Source: Paraescarpia echinospica
Taxonomy: Eukaryota; Annelida; Polychaeta; Sabellida; Siboglinidae
Length of the DNA stretch: 64,000 bases
NCBI GenBank assembly: GCA_020002185.1
Contig: CM034535.1
Span: forward strand, 63,862,841 to 63,926,840
Reading direction: 5' to 3'
Shown here: piece by piece, positions 23,510-34,488 of the stretch
How the letters are laid out: every line of letters starts with the position of its first letter
How positions within the stretch are numbered: position 1 is the first letter of the stretch
The notes under the pieces: model-generated
What the model saw: the letters and a program-made list of their open reading frames with translations, nothing else
Told to the model about the DNA's origin: nothing
Database searches by the model: none
Program-made: the position numbers and the translations under genes

Positions 23510-25012
23510 TTTGTTTGTTTATTTTATAGGCACTTTAGATGATTGGGTGTGGTGAAAGGGAGGTTCATGACCGCTGTTTGAAACGCTATGGGGCTTTCTA
23601 GTTCAGTAATCGGTGGTGGAATCACATTCCAGATTCGAACTGCTCGGGGGTAGAAAGAGAACACTGCTGTATTGATGCGGCACACGGTTTTTTGACTGTG
23701 TTAGTAGACCTGATGGGGGTGTGATGTTGATTATGTTATTTAGTATTTTATAAAATGTCATGGCTTGTTTGATAATGCGTCGTCGTTCAAGAGTTGACCA
23801 TCCAAGGGTGGCTATTAGGTCTGCTGCGTTTGTTTGGCGTCTGTGGTCATTTTTGACAAATCTGGCAGCATGGTGTTGTACTCTTTCAAGGTGTTTAATT
23901 TGGGTGGCGGTGTGTGGGTTCCATATGGGAGAGGCATACTCGAGTTTTGGTCGGATTAGCATGTTATAGGCTGTTTCTTTTACTTCAGGTTTGCATGGTC
24001 CGAGGGTTCGTTTGATCATGCCTAGGACTTTTGAAGATTTGGAAGCTATGTCAGTGATATGGTTAGCCCAGGTTAGTTTACAATCTAATTTTATTCCAAG
24101 ATATGTGTGGCTAGAGGCGGTAGAGAGTGGTATGCCAAAGAGTGAATATGAATGTAGTCTGGGTTTGGTTTTGTTTGTTATTGGGAGATGCACACATTTA
24201 GATGTGTTAAATTCCATCTGCCATTTATTAGACCATGTTTGGAGTTTAATCAGGTCAGATTGGAGAGTTTCGTGGTCGGTTTCGGATGTGATTTTGCGAT
24301 ATATAATGCTGTCGTCTGCAGAGACGTACGGAAGATTGGACATTTTCGGTTATGTCGTTTATGTAGAGTAAAAATAGGACAGGTCCTAGGACTGAGCCCT
24401 GTGGTACACCAGATGTAACATTTGTGCTGTCCGACAGGGCTCCATTGACCGAGACTCTGTTTGCGGTTGGATAGAAACGATTTGATCCAGTTTTGTGTGT
24501 TTCCAGTTATTCCATAGAAAGCTAATTTGGATAGGAGGCGTTTATGGGGGACTTTGTCGAAGGCTTTGGCAAAATCGAGTAGGATGGCATCTATTTGTGT
24601 CTTATTGTCCATAGCAGTCATCCAGTCGTGGACTGTCTCGATGAGTTGAGATTCACAAGACAGACCTGATTGGAATCCATGTTGGAACTGGATGACGATG
24701 TTGTGTTTGTGTAAGTGTTTCCACATGTTGCTTAGAATGATGTGCTCCATAACTTTGCAGAGGATGCATGTTAACGAAATTGGTCTATAATTAGCAGGGT
24801 CTGATTTGTGGCTTTTTTTGTGTACTGGTGTTACTAGTGCTTGGAGCCAGTCATCTGGGAGTTTGCAAGTGTTGTATGACTGCTGGAAAATGTGTGTGAT
24901 GATGGGGGCAATTTCCACTGCAGTCTCTTTAAGGACTCTGGCTGGGAGTTCGTCGGGGCCTGTAGCTTTATTTTGGTTTAGGTTTTTCAGTTGCTTAATT
25001 ACTCCGTCTTAC
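23510..25012 (-). mobile_element. LINE of a second family, 5'-truncated
   Basis: Minus strand. A frame at 24250-24918 encodes the N-terminal RT palm and fingers: a TPVHKK block, NYRPISLT, a GFQSGLSCESQL block and LDFAKAFDKVPH. A frame at 23603-24343 begins around the catalytic region (SADDS at the usual YADD position) and continues to the thumb and C-terminus (WNPHTATQIKHLERVQ). The two parts are joined by a frameshift near 24.3 kb, so the copy is defective. The 3' UTR probably runs to about 23510 (AAACAAACAAAC). The 5' break is near 25012. The residues differ clearly from the CR1-like family. Confidence 0.85.
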
Positions 25013-26045
25013 GAATATTGTAAGTATTTCACTAAAAACAACTTATTTGACGCTTCGTTTGCATATCATTGATGAAATAAGTGGTTCTGATTAATAATAT
25101 TGATACGTTGCTGGACGATTTCAAAAATTTTTGGTGACAACTGCATATTATGCTTGTGTAAGGCAGAAACCGAGTGGTCCAGTATACTATAGCGGCGTAT
25201 GTTGTGGCAAACACGAGCACTATTTACGCCTCAAAAGTGAGCTAAGATGCAGTATTTGTAAACGTAAATATGTCTGGGATGATATAGAATGATGGAATTA
25301 ACGCACTGATAATAATGTATCAGCAAATGGGTTGTGCTGATAGGTTTGTAATAAGTTGCATTATTAAGAATCAAAGAAAGTACACAGACCATTAAAATAC
25401 ATGAATTTCAATTAATTAAACACTAATGTATGTAGATCACATATATTGGTTTTTGATAAAGTCAGTCCTACATAATATGCTTTTGAAGCATGTATCAAAT
25501 TACAAGAAATTTCAAATGAAGCACCTACAACAGGTACCAGCAAATAATTGTGTTGATTTATTTATACAAGTACAATGTATGCATTGCCTTCCTCCTTGGG
25601 CATTCTTTAGAATGCATGTCACTGAAATGTTTATCCCATGTGTTTCCTTAATTATTGCTGGAAGCTTCTTATGTATATCTACCTTGAAAACAAATAAGGA
25701 CAAAGGGCGTGAATACCTCCAATCTACATAGTATCCACATTAATATGTGAAAGGAGGTTGTCCCATTCACAATGGCCACTATGTCTCATGACTCATGAAT
25801 TCATGACTATGACAAGCATTATAATTCTGCTTTGATTTCATCAAATATAATATATAGAATTCACAAAAATGACACAATTTTAGAATTCTTGAAATTGTGA
25901 CCTAGTTAAATTTTTTATTTTGAAACACTAATTCATATCTTTTGCACTACTTAAATTACATTTTTATGACAAATGCATTTTAAAAACATGTTTTCACAGT
26001 GCATTGAAATATCAGATTGATTACAAAGAGGATGGCGACATTAAA
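25013..26045. other. Intergenic with GAGGCAGAAACCGAGT module copy 2
   Basis: At 25155-25275 the core AAGGCAGAAACCGAGTGG is followed about 65 bp later by GCCTCAAAAGTGAGCTAAGA, matching 28912-29055 (GGCCTCAAAAGTGCGGTAAGA). The rest is AT-rich without a recognised gene. Confidence 0.5.
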
Positions 26046-26165
26046 ACCTGATCATTTTAACAAGATTGCCATCCAGAAAATTTACTCTAGATGGCAGGTG
26101 GACAAGGAAGCCTTTTGGCTTATCGAGAGTCCAATACTTTTTATCTACGTATATCCCGCCTTTTT
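26046..26165 (-). mobile_element. 3' terminal fragment of a CR1-like LINE
   Basis: Matches the 3' ends of LINE copies at 15569 and 31518 (TTTTGGCTTATCGAGAGTCC, ATCCCGCC). It begins exactly where the plus-strand LINE copy at 22171 stops, and Gypsy RNase H sequence follows without a spacer. A reading frame therefore runs from Gypsy into the last LINE codons. Confidence 0.85.
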
Positions 26166-27414
26166 AAGTTGCTCACTTCCTGGCTTGTAGACGACTTTCA
26201 TGTCGTAGCGCTGAAGTGCCATCATCATGCGTTGAAGTCTTTTCGGAGCCTCCAAGAGTGACTTTCGGAAGATCGTTTCCAGTGGCTTATGATCACTGTG
26301 AATCGTCACGTCTGGATGTCCATAGATATATTGGTCGTATTTGCGGCAGGCAAACACGATGGCAAGACATTCAAGCTCGATCGGTGTGTAGTTGCGTTCA
26401 CTCGCTGTCAGTGAACGCGAAGCATAGGCGACTGGCTTCTCGTGTTGTAGAAGTGTCACTCCTAGCCCCTGCGTACTTGCGTCACATTGAAGTACCACCG
26501 GTTTCGTCACATCGTAGTACGAGAGAGAACGTTCTGCGGTTGCGATGTCCTTCACTCGCTCGAACGCTTCTTGTTGGTCTGGTCCCCACACGAACTCGGC
26601 GTCTTTCTGCACCAGACGTCGTATGGGCTCGCAGACTGCAGAAAGATTCGGCATGAATTTCGTGATGTAGTTCGTGAAGCCCAGGAACCGTCGTACTTGT
26701 TCGACGTCCATCGGCGTCGGCATATTCTTGATGTCGCACACTTTATCAGGATCGGGCTTGACCCCGTCCGGAGACAACACATGCCCGATGTACACGATCT
26801 CTTTCATGTGAAGCCTCATTTTGGATCTGTTCAGTTTCAAGTTTTGTTCGCGAGCACGCTGTAGTAGCTTGATGAAGTTGCTGTCATGGTCTCTGCGGGC
26901 CTCTGCCTCTGTCTGACCACGACCGACGATCAAGGTGTCGTCAGCTACTGTGGAGATCCCTTCGAGACCCTCCAGCGCTTGCTGCAAACGACGTTGAAAT
27001 TCCTCCGGACTCGACGAGATACCAAATGGCATACGCAGCCATCTGTATTTTCCTGCCGGAGTCCAGAATGTCGTCAGGTAACTGCTTTCATCTGTCAGTT
27101 TCACCTGCGACAAGCGAGAAGATTTTCGCATTCGTCAGCGTTGGCAGAACCTCTTCGATCGTAGGTAGCGAGAAGTGGTTGCGTCGAATCGCCTTGTTCA
27201 GGTCAGAGGGGTCGATGCATACTCGCACCGAGCCGTTCGCCTTACGTACTGCCAGACAGCTCGAAATCCACTGAGTCGGTGTCTCGACTTTCGCGATGAC
27301 GCCCTGTGCCTCCAGTGCCTCGATCTTCTTTAGGAACTCGTCCTTCAGTGCGTAAGCGACTTTCCGTGGTCGATTCTGTACGGGAGCGACAGTTGTGTCA
27401 ATCTCGATGTTGTA
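26166..27414 (-). pseudogene. Gypsy pol: reverse transcriptase and RNase H
   Basis: Minus strand. The N-terminal RT region (27120-27410) includes an SSCLAVRKANGSVRVCIDPSDL-type block. A frame at 26145-27131 holds the palm with RMPFGISSSPEEFQRR, the catalytic VADD box and the connection, then RNase H with an LQCDAS block, an IELECLA block and HSDHKPL. It ends QRYDMKVVYKPGSEQL and runs directly into LINE sequence at 26165, so the integrase zinc finger and core are absent. A stop codon at about 27415 separates it from the protease frame, and a frameshift lies near 27.1 kb. Confidence 0.88.
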
Positions 27415-28569
27415 CTAACTCGGAAGACACCCAAGTCCGGTGAAGACATCCGCATACTCCGTTATGGCAGCATCGATGTCGTTTGTTCGATCCTCGACCA
27501 GGCTGACGTGTTCACTCACCGCGATCAGATCGAGTTTCAGACACGTGTCGAAGGACAGCAGTGTGGCGTGCCTCGTTTTGACGACTTCGAAGATCAATAT
27601 CTCCTCACGCTGGTCGATTTCTCGGAGTGTTAGGGAACATCTACCCTTCGACGGCACCTGCGAACCATCGTACATCGTCAAGTTCGAGGTACTCGCGCGT
27701 AGTGGTGGAGAGCCGAGTAGTCGATAGTCGGTGACGCTGAGGACATTGCATGTTGCTGCGGTGTCGAGTTGACATCTCAGTGCAGTAGGAGCTGAACGAC
27801 TCTCCGATGATACGTTGATCGTTGCCATCAGACGTCGACCCTCCTTGTCCACTTGTATGCGTAGAATGCTGGAATCGCTGTCACCGTCGACGAGGTAGAC
27901 ACGCTTCGCCTTTGACTGTGCCTGCGGCGCTCGGCAACACTTGGCGTAGTGATTTTTCTTTTTACAGGCGTAGCACTCACTGCCGAATGCTGGACATTGT
28001 CTCGGCGGGTGCTCTGTGCCGCACTTCCCACATTTGTCCGCTTTGTTGCTCGACGTGTGAGTCGGTTGAGATCTCGGCCTGCGTTTAGCCTTCTTCTGTC
28101 TCGTCTTGTAGACCGCCTGCTCTTCCTCGTTCAGTTTGAGCTTCCGTATTTCGCCTTCCGTGACCTCCGCTAGGCGACACAGGGTAATGGCTTTCTCCAG
28201 GTCTAGGTTCTTTGTTTCAAACAGACGCCGACGCGTCCGTTCTTGGTCTAACCCCAACGTAAGCGCGTGAAGAACCATGTCATCCATCAGATCTCCAAAC
28301 GCACATTCACGGACCTGCTTCTTTAGGGCCGTAATGAAGTCATCAATAGAGCGATCGTTCTGCTTCATGGTGAGGAAGTGATGTCTGGATGCAAACACGC
28401 TCACTCTAGGACGGCAGAATTCATAAAACTTCGCGATGACGTCATCAAACGTTGGAACGCCTTCAAACGTGAAGTTGTCATAGATGTCATTCCCTTTGTC
28501 ACCGATACAGCGTAGTAGAATCGCCGTTTTCGTCTTCGCGTTCGCGTCAGCTTTATCATTGGCCGATTA
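27415..28569 (-). pseudogene. Gypsy gag (5'-deleted) and protease
   Basis: Minus strand. Capsid-like region up to about 28.1 kb, a basic linker, then two CCHC-like knuckles near 27.93-28.04 kb (CGKCGTEHPPRQC and CYACKKKNHYAKCC). The retropepsin-like protease follows, with a CQLDTAATCNVL block around 27.76 kb. The frame at 27415-28404 is open for 329 codons; the start of gag lies in another frame up to 28.57 kb. The 5' LTR is joined directly to mid-gag, so leader, primer-binding site and the gag N-terminus appear deleted. It cannot encode a complete gag. Confidence 0.87.
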
Positions 28570-28744
28570 TGTATCACGAAATGACTTTTATTAAATTCGT
28601 GTTGGCGTGGTCGAACCGGAACTGAAACTGCGCATGCTCGCATCAAAGATTGTAAATGCGATATGCAACTCTAAGAAATGTCACGTAACATAAACGTCAA
28701 TAGCGCCATCTGGCGACCAAATAGAATAACTACTTATTCTAACA
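28570..28744 (-). repeat. Gypsy 5' LTR, 175 bp
   Basis: Reverse complement of the LTR at 22972-23146 with two substitutions. On the minus strand it begins TGTTAGAATAAG after the flank CACGTAAC. No matching 4-5-bp duplication is seen beside the other LTR. Confidence 0.87.
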
Positions 28745-28911
28745 GTTACGTGGTCTGCGTTCGCTATCAAAATGTGTCAAAAACCTGTTTGTCTCGTTTT
28801 AATTTGAGACAAATAACTTTGTTGCAAGTTTGTAGACGTCCTTTGCTCATTGTGTCAGATATATATATATCTGAGTAAATATGTATTTAATATGAGATCC
28901 AGCTTTATAAT

Positions 28912-29055
28912 CGTAATGAGGCAGAAACCGAGTAGTTTTATCGCTCATGCTTACAGACTGATATGATAGTCACTGAACGGCCGCAGCGGCCTCAAAAGTG
29001 CGGTAAGACACAAATCAGAATATTTTTGTAAATACAAATAAACGTCAGTGTGAAG
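28912..29055 (+). repeat. GAGGCAGAAACCGAGT module, copy 3
   Basis: AATGAGGCAGAAACCGAGTAG, then GGCCTCAAAAGTGCGGTAAGA about 70 bp later, as in the copy at 25155-25275. The remainder of 28745-29429 is AT-rich without a recognised gene, apart from a TGTCAGATATATATATATCTGA palindrome near 28852. Confidence 0.55.
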
Positions 29056-29429
29056 AATTAATTATTGAATTTACTGAGTATGATGTTGAGTGAAATACTT
29101 ACCAATACTCAAGTTCATGCAACTTCGCAACCAACAAACACGCCACCCAGGTCAGTGACGAAAATCGTGCCGTGTTGATTTACGACAAACATAATTTGTC
29201 AAAAAATCGCATAACATTTGATGAATTAAACAAACATTATACAAATTAATTAAACATTTATGTTCAACAAATGACAGTAAGCGCATAACTTTCAATGTTA
29301 TACAATAGAGTATTTAGCGAATGTCGCAAGTTTTGCGGCATGAACTGAAGTGGAAGCCGAAGAATACATTGAACACGAAATGCCAACACTTCATTCAATA
29401 TATAGCAGAAATATAAATTTATAAGCACT

Positions 29430-29710
29430 TTTACCCGGTCTGCATAACGCCTCTAAATATGGACTTTCAAATATACACGGCGCTGGAAAAACATGCTCAA
29501 AATCAATTAAAATGTTGTTCATTTTTGAAATAATTACGCATACTACTTCATTTTCGGATGAACTGTGTGCACTAACAAAGGTAATGGTAAACTCAATCGT
29601 GTTAGTTGCGAACTAACACGTCAAAACTTTAGGCAGACCGGTCTGCATAACGCGGCGCTATATGTATAAACGGTCGACGTAAACTGCATTTAGAAGTATA
29701 TATATATATA
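29430..29710 (-). repeat. Dispersed repeat with GCAGACCGG motif, copy B
   Basis: Inverted copy of 9105-9370. Two CGGTCTGCATAACGC blocks lie about 195 bp apart. Next to the second is GGCAGACCGGTCTGC, a local palindrome. AT repeats border the outer end. Confidence 0.5.
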
Positions 29711-29730
29711 TTGTACGTTGTTTTCTTCAG

Positions 29731-29853
29731 GTTATTGCGGTATATGGTACCACCACAGACAACAAACAAGGAAAGTGGTTTAGGTCAGCTGTTGTGTGGG
29801 CAGAGATGAGGAAGTCTGCCTTTTATGAAGTAGATGTGTCTATGAACAGTTAG
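29731..29853 (+). CDS. Exon-like block
   Basis: The acceptor GTTGTTTTCTTCAG (AG at 29729-29730) is followed by 40 open codons (VIAVYGTTTDNKQGKWFRSA, then VVWAEMRKSAFYEVDVSMNS) and a TAG. It looks protein-like but no family was recognised. It could be a terminal exon or a transposon remnant. Confidence 0.3.
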   Translation, partial: VIAVYGTTTDNKQGKWFRSAVVWAEMRKSAFYEVDVSMNS

Positions 29854-30006
29854 TTTATTCAATTTTTTTTACAAAAAAACTAGATAGTTTAAAGAATGTG
29901 ACATACTCTTGTTAACATATCAGCAACAATAAATAAATGAAAAGGTTAAAATGCATACACAATTCATAAATACGTAGCTGGATATACACTTTGACTTGAC
30001 CTGCAG

Positions 30007-30177
30007 GTCCTCCAGACGTTCCATCACCTTTTAAAGGAACTCCTATCAAGTCAAGTAGATAACATGCAATTCATGGGAAGGACAATGCGGACCTTATATA
30101 TGATCCTCGACCAGAGCAACTGCAGAGACTCAACTCCAAACAGGTCCGGCAATGTATGCATGAACTATATGAGTCAA
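30007..30177 (+). CDS. Candidate 171-bp internal exon
   Basis: Bounded by a good acceptor (GACTTGACCTGCAG) and a consensus donor (GTCAA|GTAAGT). The first frame is open for all 57 codons (VLQTFHHLLKELLSSQVDNM onward); another frame is also protein-like but has one stop. No domain recognised. Its relation to the block at 29731 is unclear because that block ends in a stop. Confidence 0.35.
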
Positions 30178-30688
30178 GTAAGTGTAATACATCTCTCATT
30201 GAAAATAGAGTAAAATTATTTCACTCTATTTGCAATCAGATGTTAAATGTTCATCATACCCTATCCTCGGTCATTTCACAATGTAATAACTGGAATGCAT
30301 TGCATGTATTTCTACTGGAGGACTTGACGAAACAAATATTATATTCCTTTTACAGACCCATTAAAATAGTTACTTGTCAAACATGGACATTTGTGCTGTC
30401 CCTGACTTTATGTATAAAGCAAATAATACAATGAACAGCATTGTAATGCATCCATATATCTCTACATATACATATTTCCGGAAAGTCAACCAATGCCAGT
30501 GATGCAGCTGTTCCCTCCTGCAAATCCACATGCCCTTGCCAACGACCATGACTACTTGAAATAAACTCCACAAGACCAGTACTTGGAAGATGGAATGGTT
30601 AGTTATTTCCATGCTTTTCAATTCAACATGCATACATACATCTGTATTTACACAAGGTGCTCCTTTGAAACAATGCACACGGTTACAA
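30178..30688. other. Intergenic, no gene recognised
   Basis: A minus-strand stretch at 30440-30571 reads EFISSSHGRWQGHVDLQEGT and looks protein-like, but no family or splice frame could be assigned. Confidence 0.3.
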
Positions 30689-31012
30689 TAGAGCGCAGTG
30701 GCTCAGTGTTTAGAACGTTGGAGTCTCAACCAAGAGAACCCTGGTTCGAATTCACTGCAGCCGTGTTGAACCTTGGGCAAGTTCGTTCACTCTGCGTTGC
30801 TCCAGTTCACTCAGATGCATGAATAAGTACCTGGCTATAGACTGTGGTGGATATTTGTGTACGAATAGTGTTCGTGCATTAATTGTGGCATGGCTGAATG
30901 CTTTCCAGAGAAGTTGAGATGGTGCTCGATTAAACAAGTCTGCTACGGAGTAAAGTGTAAAGCGCTCTGAGCAGTCCTAAGAACTGGATACTGCGCTATT
31001 ATATAAGATATT
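30689..31012 (+). mobile_element. tRNA-derived SINE, copy 2, full length
   Basis: Pol III A-box-like TGGCTCAGTGTTTAGAACG near 30699 and B-box GGTTCGAATTC near 30743 show a tRNA-type head. The body matches copy 1 (20-300). The 3' end, TGTAAAGCGCTCTGAGCAGT and then TGCGCTATTATATAAG, resembles the 3' tail of L2-clade LINEs, which would supply the reverse transcriptase. Confidence 0.85.
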
Positions 31013-31069
31013 ACTTTTTACAAACACTACATCCTCACAGCACACAGTTTAGCTTGCAAACCGTTGTGC

Positions 31070-31500
31070 AGTGCAGCTCTTTGAGCAATTCATTTTAGCC
31101 CAGCCGAGTATGAATTATGCATTTTATGATACAAGCATGAAATTTGGCATACACTTAGAGCTTATAAAACAAAAAGATTTGGATATAGGGCCATCTCAGA
31201 TTCCGCACTGGAAGGCGTTGGCGGCCATTTTTTAAGATGGCCGCCGAAAACATATTTTCCCCATATCTTAATAACTACGCCACGCAGGACAATTATAACA
31301 GAACATAGGTTTACGATTTCAAATATGTTACTTTTGACCTTCTCCGACATTCACATCCGCCATTTTTAAAGATGGCGGTCGCCAAACTCATTGTCCCTAT
31401 ATCGTAACAAATCTGGCATATAAAACCGTAATTGTTGTATCACTGTATTGGTTATAGTTCAAAGGTTGCAAATATTGTACGATTAGTCTTCGCCAATATT
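31070..31500 (-). repeat. Noncoding dispersed repeat with GGCGGCCATTTT blocks
   Basis: Contains inverted ATGGCGGCC / GGCCGCCAT blocks near 31210-31250 and 31350-31380. A GAATGTCGGAGAAGGTCAAAAGTAAC block (minus strand) matches GAATGTCCGACAAGATCAAAAGTAGC at 38682-38707. No open frame. Probably a non-autonomous DNA element. Confidence 0.55.
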
Positions 31501-31611
31501 CTTATCCGCCTTTTTTTTAAAGATTTAACAAGATTGCCATCCAGAAAATTACTCTGGATGGCAGGTGGACAAGGAAGCCTTTTGGCTTATCGAGAGTCCA
31601 ATACTTTTTAT

Positions 31612-33239
31612 CTACATGTATCCCGCCTTTTTTAGGTGTGTGTCGATTTTATTTTTAAACATATTCACGCTACTAGCACCAACACAATCAGGAGATAATC
31701 TGTTCCATTCATTTACAGTCCTTTGTGAGAATGAGAACTTTCTTATATCTAATCTACACTGCTCCTTTACTAATGTAGCTTCATGTCCTCTGGTCCTTCT
31801 ATCTTTCTTAACTGATAAAAAAATGTTTCTATCAATATTTTCATAACCATTCAATATTTTAAACACTTCTATGTGATCTTCTCTCAATCTCCTGGTCTCT
31901 AGTGTTGTTAAACCACATTCTTTTAGGCGTATTTCGTAACTAAGATCCCTCAGATTTGGTATCATTTTAGTCGCTCTCCTCTGTACTCTTTCTAGCATAT
32001 CTATGTCCTTCTTGCGATATGGCCTCCATGCTTGTATACAATATTCTAAATGAGGCCTCACTATTGTTTTGTACAGCGGTACTATTAATTCTTTTTTCTT
32101 ATACGCTATATTTCGCCTAATTAATCCAAGGATTTGATTTCCCTTTGACGCTGCAATTCCGCACTGCTCTGAAACCTTCATATCAGCACTAATGGTTAAC
32201 CCCAAGTCCTTTTCTTTTACAGTAGTACTTAGAACAGTACCCCCCATTTTATATTTTACCTCTTCATTCCCATGACCTGTGTGGAGGCATTTACATTTCC
32301 CAAAATTGAACAGCATTTGCCACTTTTCAGACCATTTGATCAACCTATCAAGATCATCTTGTAAATGCTGTCTGTCTCCATCACTTTTAATCCTTCTAAA
32401 CACTTTGTATCATCCGCAAATTTTAACACCTTGCTTGTTATATCATCGTCCAAATCGTTGATATATATTAAGAATAATATAGGTCCTAGTACTGATCCCT
32501 GTGGTACCCCACTCAATACCGATTTCCAGTTTGAAGCCTCCCCATCAACTACTACACGTTGTCTTCTGTCATTCAGCCATTTTTCTATCCAGTTTATTAT
32601 ACCATTTCCTATGCCATGGGCCTTTAGCTTAAGGAGTAATCTTTGATGTGGTACTTTGTCGAAAGCTTTTTGAAAATCTAAATAGATGATATCTACTGGT
32701 GATCCCTCATCTACCCACCTAGTGATGTCTTCCAAAAAACATAACATATTTGTTAAGCATGACCTCGCTTTTAAAAACCCATGTTGAGATGGGTTTATCA
32801 AGTTATGTTTAACAAGAAAATCCACCATGTGATCTTTAATTAGTCTTTCTAATAATTTGCAAATCACTGATGTTAAACTCACTGGTCTATAGTTCTCTGA
32901 CTTGTTTCTCGAACCTTTTTTAAATAACGGTATAATGTTTGCCTCTTTCCATTCTAAAGGAACCACTCCCTCTTCTAATGACAAATTGAAAACTGTTGCA
33001 AGCGGTACGCTAATTTGTTCTACAATTTCCAATAGTAGTTTGGGCGGAATCCCGTCCACTCCAGGTGATTTATTATCCTTCATAGCCCTTATTTTCTTAG
33101 CTACCATTTCCGAGGTTACAACTAACTGTCCTAAATAGTCTGAATCTGCCCCCTTGAACTTAGCCTCTGGTACTGGCAGTGAACTAATATCTTCCCTGGT
33201 AAACACTGAACTAAAATACTCATTCAGGTCTTCTGCCAT
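31612..33239 (-). pseudogene. LINE ORF2, reverse transcriptase part
   Basis: Minus strand. From the 5' side: linker (LNEYFSSVFTREDIS), IIPLFKKGSRNKSENYRPVS, a QHGFLKARSC block, a YLDFQKAFDKVPHQRL block, [20 protein letters not shown] and the catalytic FADD at 32409-32420. Just after FADD the frame shifts near 32400. The second piece (31612-32403) carries the thumb and C-terminus (TVKEKDLGLTIS, IQAWRPYRKKDIDMLERVQ, SFSQRTVNEWNRLS). The RT copies the element's RNA at the nicked target. All core RT motifs are visible, and the sequence is much better kept than copies A and B. Confidence 0.9.
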
Positions 33240-34324
33240 TAAGAATCCCTCTGATATTGTATTTCCAGCACTATCTTCTAGAGGACCGACCTTATCCTGA
33301 ACTTTCTGTTTGCTTCGAATATACGCATAAAAACTCTTACTGTCATGTTTTATATTACTAGCTAATTTTTTTCATAGCTTCTCTTTGAATTTCTAATTTC
33401 AGCTGTAGCTTGATTAAGTGCTTCTTTATAAATGTTGTAGTCTTCATCATTTCCAGTACATCTATATGACTTCCACATCATTTGTTTATACTTAATTTTT
33501 CTAATGGCTTCTTTCGATAAGTGTTTCTTTTTAGACCGTTTCCCTTGTTTTTTGAAAGGTACAAATTTATCGACTATGCACTTAATTTCACTATTTAAGA
33601 TATTCCAGCATTCGGTTGCTGTCTTATTCTTCAGTGTGTTATTCCAGTCTATCTTTGCTAAATATTTCCTCATGTCCTTATACCTTCCTTTGTGGAAATT
33701 TCTCCTATACTGCTTTTTACTATTCCTTTCTGATTTTACTTTGATGGTAAAATGTATCTGGTTGTGATCACTACTCCCCAGTGGCTCACATATCTTGACA
33801 TTGTCAACTAATTCTTTCTGTGAGGACAAAACTAAGTCTAACACATTCTCTCCCCTGGTTGGTTCTAGCACATGTTGAGAAAGGAAACTATCTTGTACTA
33901 AAACTAAAAACTTGTGGTCCTCACTCCCCATACTCTGTAGAGATTTCCATTGTATATGCCCATGGTTAAAGTCCCCCATAATAATACAGTTCCGTTTGCT
34001 TACTTCCTTTATAGCGTTTTGTATTTTTTCATTCTCTTCTATGCTTATGTTTGGACTTCGATAAACTAACCCAACTGTTAACGTTGAGTTTCCTGTAACT
34101 ATGTTACACCAAACAGCTTCTTCGCAATCTGCTTCTCTTTCTAATTTTATTTCATAAGCCTGGATAGATTCTTTAATATATAAAATAACTCCACCTCCCT
34201 TTCTTCCTATTCTATCTTTCCTAAACATTACATATCCTGTTAGTCCCAATTCGGCATCTGATATATCAGTGGTGGCCCACGATTCGGTTATACCTATTAT
34301 GTGAGGGTCAATATCTTCTACCAT
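33240..34324 (-). pseudogene. LINE ORF2, APE-type endonuclease part
   Basis: Minus strand. Open for 320 codons from 34324 to 33362: ITESW near the start, a GRKGGGVILYIKES block, VGLVYRSPN, the catalytic IMGDFNHG block and GSSDHNQIHF near the end of the domain. This nuclease nicks the target DNA to prime reverse transcription. A frame break in a T-rich homopolymer near 33366-33372 separates it from the linker and RT. Residues around the catalytic Asp/Asn/His look normal. Confidence 0.9.
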
Positions 34325-34488
34325 AATGTTTAGTTCACTTCTTTTGTTTACTATGCTCCTTGCATTTAAACAAATGCATTTATATCCTGATTCAGAACAG
34401 TTTTCCAGGCTGTTCTTTGCCGATTTATTTCTGCTGTCTTTATCTATGCCTCCAGTTTCAGGCTTCTCTGTAAATCCCCCCTGCGAAT

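Noticed and set aside
30689..30770. Functional tRNA gene
   Set aside because: A and B boxes are present but the sequence does not fold as a complete tRNA and is fused to a SINE body with a second copy in the window.
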